Assembly: GCA_002359655.1 (NCBI GenBank)
Contig: DENL01000018.1
Coordinates: 1-7,843 of the forward strand
Direction of reading: 5' to 3'
Length of the DNA stretch: 7,843 bases
Origin: Rickettsiales bacterium UBA2645
GTDB taxonomy: Bacteria > Pseudomonadota > Alphaproteobacteria > Rickettsiales > UBA1997
Part shown: positions 6,212 through 7,843 of the stretch, one piece after another
Position numbering within the stretch: position 1 is the stretch's first letter
Layout: every line of letters begins with the position of its first letter
Translations under genes and position numbers: made by a program
The notes under the pieces: generated by a model
What the model was told of the DNA's origin: nothing
What the model saw: only the letters and a program-made list of their open reading frames with translations
Databases searched by the model: none

Positions 6212-6565
6212 ATGTCTAAATCAACAAAACCAAAAATAGTTTTTAACTATCAGAAATCTAATGAGTACAAAAACTACCACATAGATGGTGTATTTGGAGG
6301 GGTTCTTCCGACAACTAACGTATGGTTTGACGTGTTTATTGAGAAGAGAGATTTCCCAAAAAAGGTAGAATGTGAATTAGATGTAAAGACAGGAGTTTTA
6401 ACGGAAGTCAAGCAATCTAACCCTGTAAAAGACAACGAAATTCTAAGAGAGTTGCAGGCTGGATTCACGATGAGTTTAGACACTGCTAAAACTGTTAGAA
6501 ATTGGCTTGATGAAAAAATCAAGCTCATCGAATCAGAGCTAGAAGCAATTAAACAAAAAAAATAG
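6212..6565 (+). CDS. Small uncharacterised protein, first gene of the toxin-antitoxin cluster
   Basis: The product has 117 residues with a predicted alpha/beta fold. The central motif YHIDGVFGGVLPT (residues 22-34) is followed by a strand NVWFDVFIEKRDFPKK and, near the C terminus, GFTMSLDTAKTVRNWLDEKI (84-103). From memory this pattern (DGV-x-GG-x-x-P, aromatic strand, then a Ser-Leu-x-x-AK helix) recurs in small proteins of unknown function in diverse bacteria; I cannot name the family securely. A GTG at 6179 in frame would add 11 residues, but the ATG at 6212 gives the more natural start and has AAGAAAA a few bases before it. It ends five bases before the antitoxin-like gene, so it is likely the first gene of that transcript. 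Whether it takes part in the toxin-antitoxin function is unknown. Confidence 0.7.
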   Translation: MSKSTKPKIVFNYQKSNEYKNYHIDGVFGGVLPTTNVWFDVFIEKRDFPKKVECELDVKTGVLTEVKQSNPVKDNEILRELQAGFTMSLDTAKTVRNWLDEKIKLIESELEAIKQKK

Positions 6566-6570
6566 AGTTT

Positions 6571-6828
6571 ATGAAAAATATTCAATCATCACACACATCC
6601 GCTAGCGCAAGAGCATATTTTGGAATTACAGTAGCTGCAGATTTTTGTTTCGCTGTCGGTCAACAAAAACAATATGGCATGATTTTGGCTAAAGAAATCA
6701 TGGACGAAACTGCATATCTGATGAGCTCTGATATAAATTCAGAAAGAATTAATAATGCCTTAAAAAGTGATACTGGAAGCGTTGTTTACAAAAGCCTAGA
6801 AGAATTAAAGCGTGCCTACAAAGCCTAA
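6571..6828 (+). CDS. yefM: Divergent YefM/Phd-type antitoxin
   Basis: The 85-residue protein precedes a clear YoeB toxin gene and overlaps it by 17 bases, the normal antitoxin position. DETAYLMSSDINSERINNAL (residues 45-64) corresponds to the conserved EETAYLLRSPANARRL stretch at the end of the YefM DNA-binding fold. The tail VVYKSLEELKR would be the toxin-wrapping segment. The N-terminal half is less typical: SARAYFG can be laid over the family's AR-x-N-[LF] helix, but the stretch from there to ETAYL is about eight residues shorter than in E. coli YefM. The usual ITRxxGxxAVL strand is recognisable only as VGQQKQYGMIL. It should neutralise YoeB and probably repress its own operon, although DNA binding may be altered. 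I checked the other two frames and found no better N terminus. The start ATG at 6571 lies five bases after the preceding stop. Confidence 0.7.
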   Translation: MKNIQSSHTSASARAYFGITVAADFCFAVGQQKQYGMILAKEIMDETAYLMSSDINSERINNALKSDTGSVVYKSLEELKRAYKA

Positions 6829-7090
6829 GAAAATAAAGTTCAAAAAAGAGGCACAGGAAGATTTAGATTACTTCAATCAGCACAATAAAAAGAAGGTAAT
6901 CAAAATTTTTGAATTAATTGAAGATATTCAATCCAATCCTTTTAGGGGGAAGGGAAAGCCTGAACCTTTAAAACATCAGTGGCAAGGTTGCTGGTCGCGC
7001 CGCATTGATGACAAAGGGAATAGACTAATTTACAAAGTAGAAAGTGATGTAATAATCATTGTTTCCTGCAGATTTCATTACAAAAAATAG
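6812..7090 (+). CDS. yoeB: YoeB-family toxin, ribosome-dependent mRNA interferase
   Basis: The 92-residue protein is a close YoeB relative with the RelE/ParE fold. YoeB binds the ribosomal A site and cleaves mRNA, halting translation when the antitoxin is degraded. Key residues are all present: NPFRGKGKPEPLKH (42-55) contains the catalytic Glu51, WSRRI follows at 61-65, RLIY gives Arg71, and CRFHY supplies His89 and Tyr90. These match Glu46, Arg65, His83 and Tyr84 of E. coli YoeB. Translation starts at a GTG within the antitoxin gene, with AGAAGAATTAAA upstream as a plausible ribosome binding region. The N terminus (MPTKPKK) is about seven residues longer than in E. coli. Length and catalytic residues suggest a functional toxin, probably held under antitoxin control through coupled translation. 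Confidence 0.93.
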   Translation: MPTKPKKIKFKKEAQEDLDYFNQHNKKKVIKIFELIEDIQSNPFRGKGKPEPLKHQWQGCWSRRIDDKGNRLIYKVESDVIIIVSCRFHYKK

Positions 7091-7200
7091 GGGGTCATAT
7101 TGCGTGGTTTGTCTCTTACACAAGTTTCTTCCATCTCAAAAATACCATTCAATAAGCCACTATCTCGCTTCATTTAACTTATTAGTTCTAAAACAAATTT

Positions 7201-7779
7201 ATGGTTGAGCAAATTTCTAAAAAACAATCCGAAAAACCCGTACTAAAAGATCGCCTTGAAATATTGAAAGGACTGAGTGCCGCGCATGTTGATACGCTTG
7301 ATATTTTGTCTAAACAAATGAAGGGCAAAACTGGTGCTGAATTATTGATGCTACAAAAGGCAAGTTTGGCGGTGAAAGCTTCAATGTCTAAATATGTTGA
7401 TTTGATTGATTTGGAGCAGCAGAAAAAAATTCAAGCGCAGCAATCAAAAGATTTTTCGCCGACAGAAAAAAAATCTCGCGAGGCCGCTGAGCAAAATTTT
7501 AGTTTGCAAGAAGATATGCAAGCTTTGTTGTCAAAAATCGTTAGAGCCTACAAAGAGTTGGGTTTTGACTGCGAAGCTAAGATTGCAGAAAATGGCAAAA
7601 TTAACGTTGATGTGAAAATGCCAGAACAATTCAAAGGCCAAGATCCTCTCAAATTATCAGCCGCAGATTTATCCAAAGCCAGAGAAGCACTAACTCAACA
7701 AAAGCCGGGAACAAGTCCAGAAAAAGCCTCAGCGCATGTTCTCAATGATTCAAAAAATCAGGGAATAACTCTAGGCTAA
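7201..7779 (+). CDS. Hypothetical charged helical protein
   Basis: This 192-residue product is not recognised. It is rich in Lys, Glu, Gln and Ala with no signal peptide or membrane segment, and most of it should be alpha-helical. Residues 15-85 (including LDILSKQM and LIDLEQQKKIQAQQ) have spaced hydrophobics suggestive of coiled coil. Residues 96-140 contain a helix (MQALLSKIVRAYKELGFD) followed by a short strand pair (CEAKIAENGKINVDVKM). The C-terminal 50 residues (LSAADLSKAREALTQQKPG onward) look disordered. It starts with ATG at 7201 after a 110-bp AT-rich gap holding no clear signal, and ends just before a repeat. Cytoplasmic location is inferred. It could be a lineage-specific protein or effector, but nothing in the sequence decides. 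Confidence 0.65.
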   Translation: MVEQISKKQSEKPVLKDRLEILKGLSAAHVDTLDILSKQMKGKTGAELLMLQKASLAVKASMSKYVDLIDLEQQKKIQAQQSKDFSPTEKKSREAAEQNFSLQEDMQALLSKIVRAYKELGFDCEAKIAENGKINVDVKMPEQFKGQDPLKLSAADLSKAREALTQQKPGTSPEKASAHVLNDSKNQGITLG

Positions 7780-7781
7780 AC

Positions 7782-7843
7782 CTCGATCTAATCATCCTCC
7801 CGCGCATGAAAAACAAAAAACTCGATCCAATCATCCTCCCCTT
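7782..7843 (+). repeat. Two successive copies of the dispersed repeat end seen at 3028
   Basis: CTCGATCTAATCATCCTCCC (7782-7801) begins three bases after the preceding stop codon. It matches the left end of the spacer repeat at 3029-3048 with two differences, then breaks off. After 18 unrelated bases, an ACTCGATCCAATC end starts again at 7820 and continues through CCTCCCCTT to the window edge, as at 3028-3051. The first copy looks truncated; the second is cut by the window. Same orientation as the left end of the 3028 copy. Confidence 0.7.

Noticed and set aside
6274..6585. Minus-strand frame of 103 codons opposite the first gene of the toxin-antitoxin cluster
   Set aside because: The plus-strand frame has a recognisable motif and fits the operon; the antisense product is Ser/Phe-rich and unlike a protein family.
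7078..7173. Minus-strand ATG frame of 31 codons in the gap after yoeB, ending in KPRNMTPYFL
   Set aside because: Too short, partly overlapping yoeB, and only vaguely like a transposase tail; no inverted ends or other transposon remains were found.

Overview
The window comes from an AT-rich, Gram-negative-type bacterium. Evidence for this is a signal-peptide-bearing, periplasmic BepA-type M48 protease and a XerD chromosome-dimer resolvase. Short GC-rich palindromic repeats sit inside otherwise intact protein genes. That habit is best known from Rickettsia palindromic elements, so a Rickettsiales-like alphaproteobacterium is a reasonable guess, but the lineage is inference only.

Layout. (1) 1-871: the 3' part of an unrecognised gene, with a possible 52-codon reading frame overlapping its stop. 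(2) 975-2990 (+): htpG (Hsp90), with all ATP-site motifs intact and a roughly 39-residue insertion whose DNA is built of nested palindromes. (3) 2991-3277: convergent spacer between htpG and the protease gene. It is filled by a palindromic, MITE-like repeat with inverted ends and has a symmetrical terminator-like hairpin almost exactly midway. (4) 3278-4627 (-): BepA-like metalloprotease with a TPR tail. (5) 4716-6018 (+): a small single-pass membrane protein, then after one base xerD. XerD has 28 extra residues right after its start, encoded by an 80-bp GC-rich palindromic element. A second copy, 95% identical, lies just past the xerD stop and is flanked by a 9-bp direct repeat, as expected of a recent insertion. 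(6) 6212-7090 (+): a tight three-gene cluster made of a small uncharacterised protein, a divergent YefM-like antitoxin and a YoeB ribosome-dependent mRNA interferase. (7) 7201-7779 (+): an unrecognised, charged, helix-rich protein. (8) 7782-7843: two more ends of the repeat type seen at 3028.

How it fits together. The core genes (chaperone, envelope protease, recombinase) are ordinary housekeeping. The notable layer is the repeats: at least three palindromic sequence types, two of them read through in frame as extra peptide segments of HtpG and XerD. The 80-bp element has no stop codon in any of its three forward frames, so it can be tolerated inside genes. The toxin-antitoxin cluster begins about 100 bp after the second copy, so the stretch from xerD to 7090 looks like an accessory-prone region.
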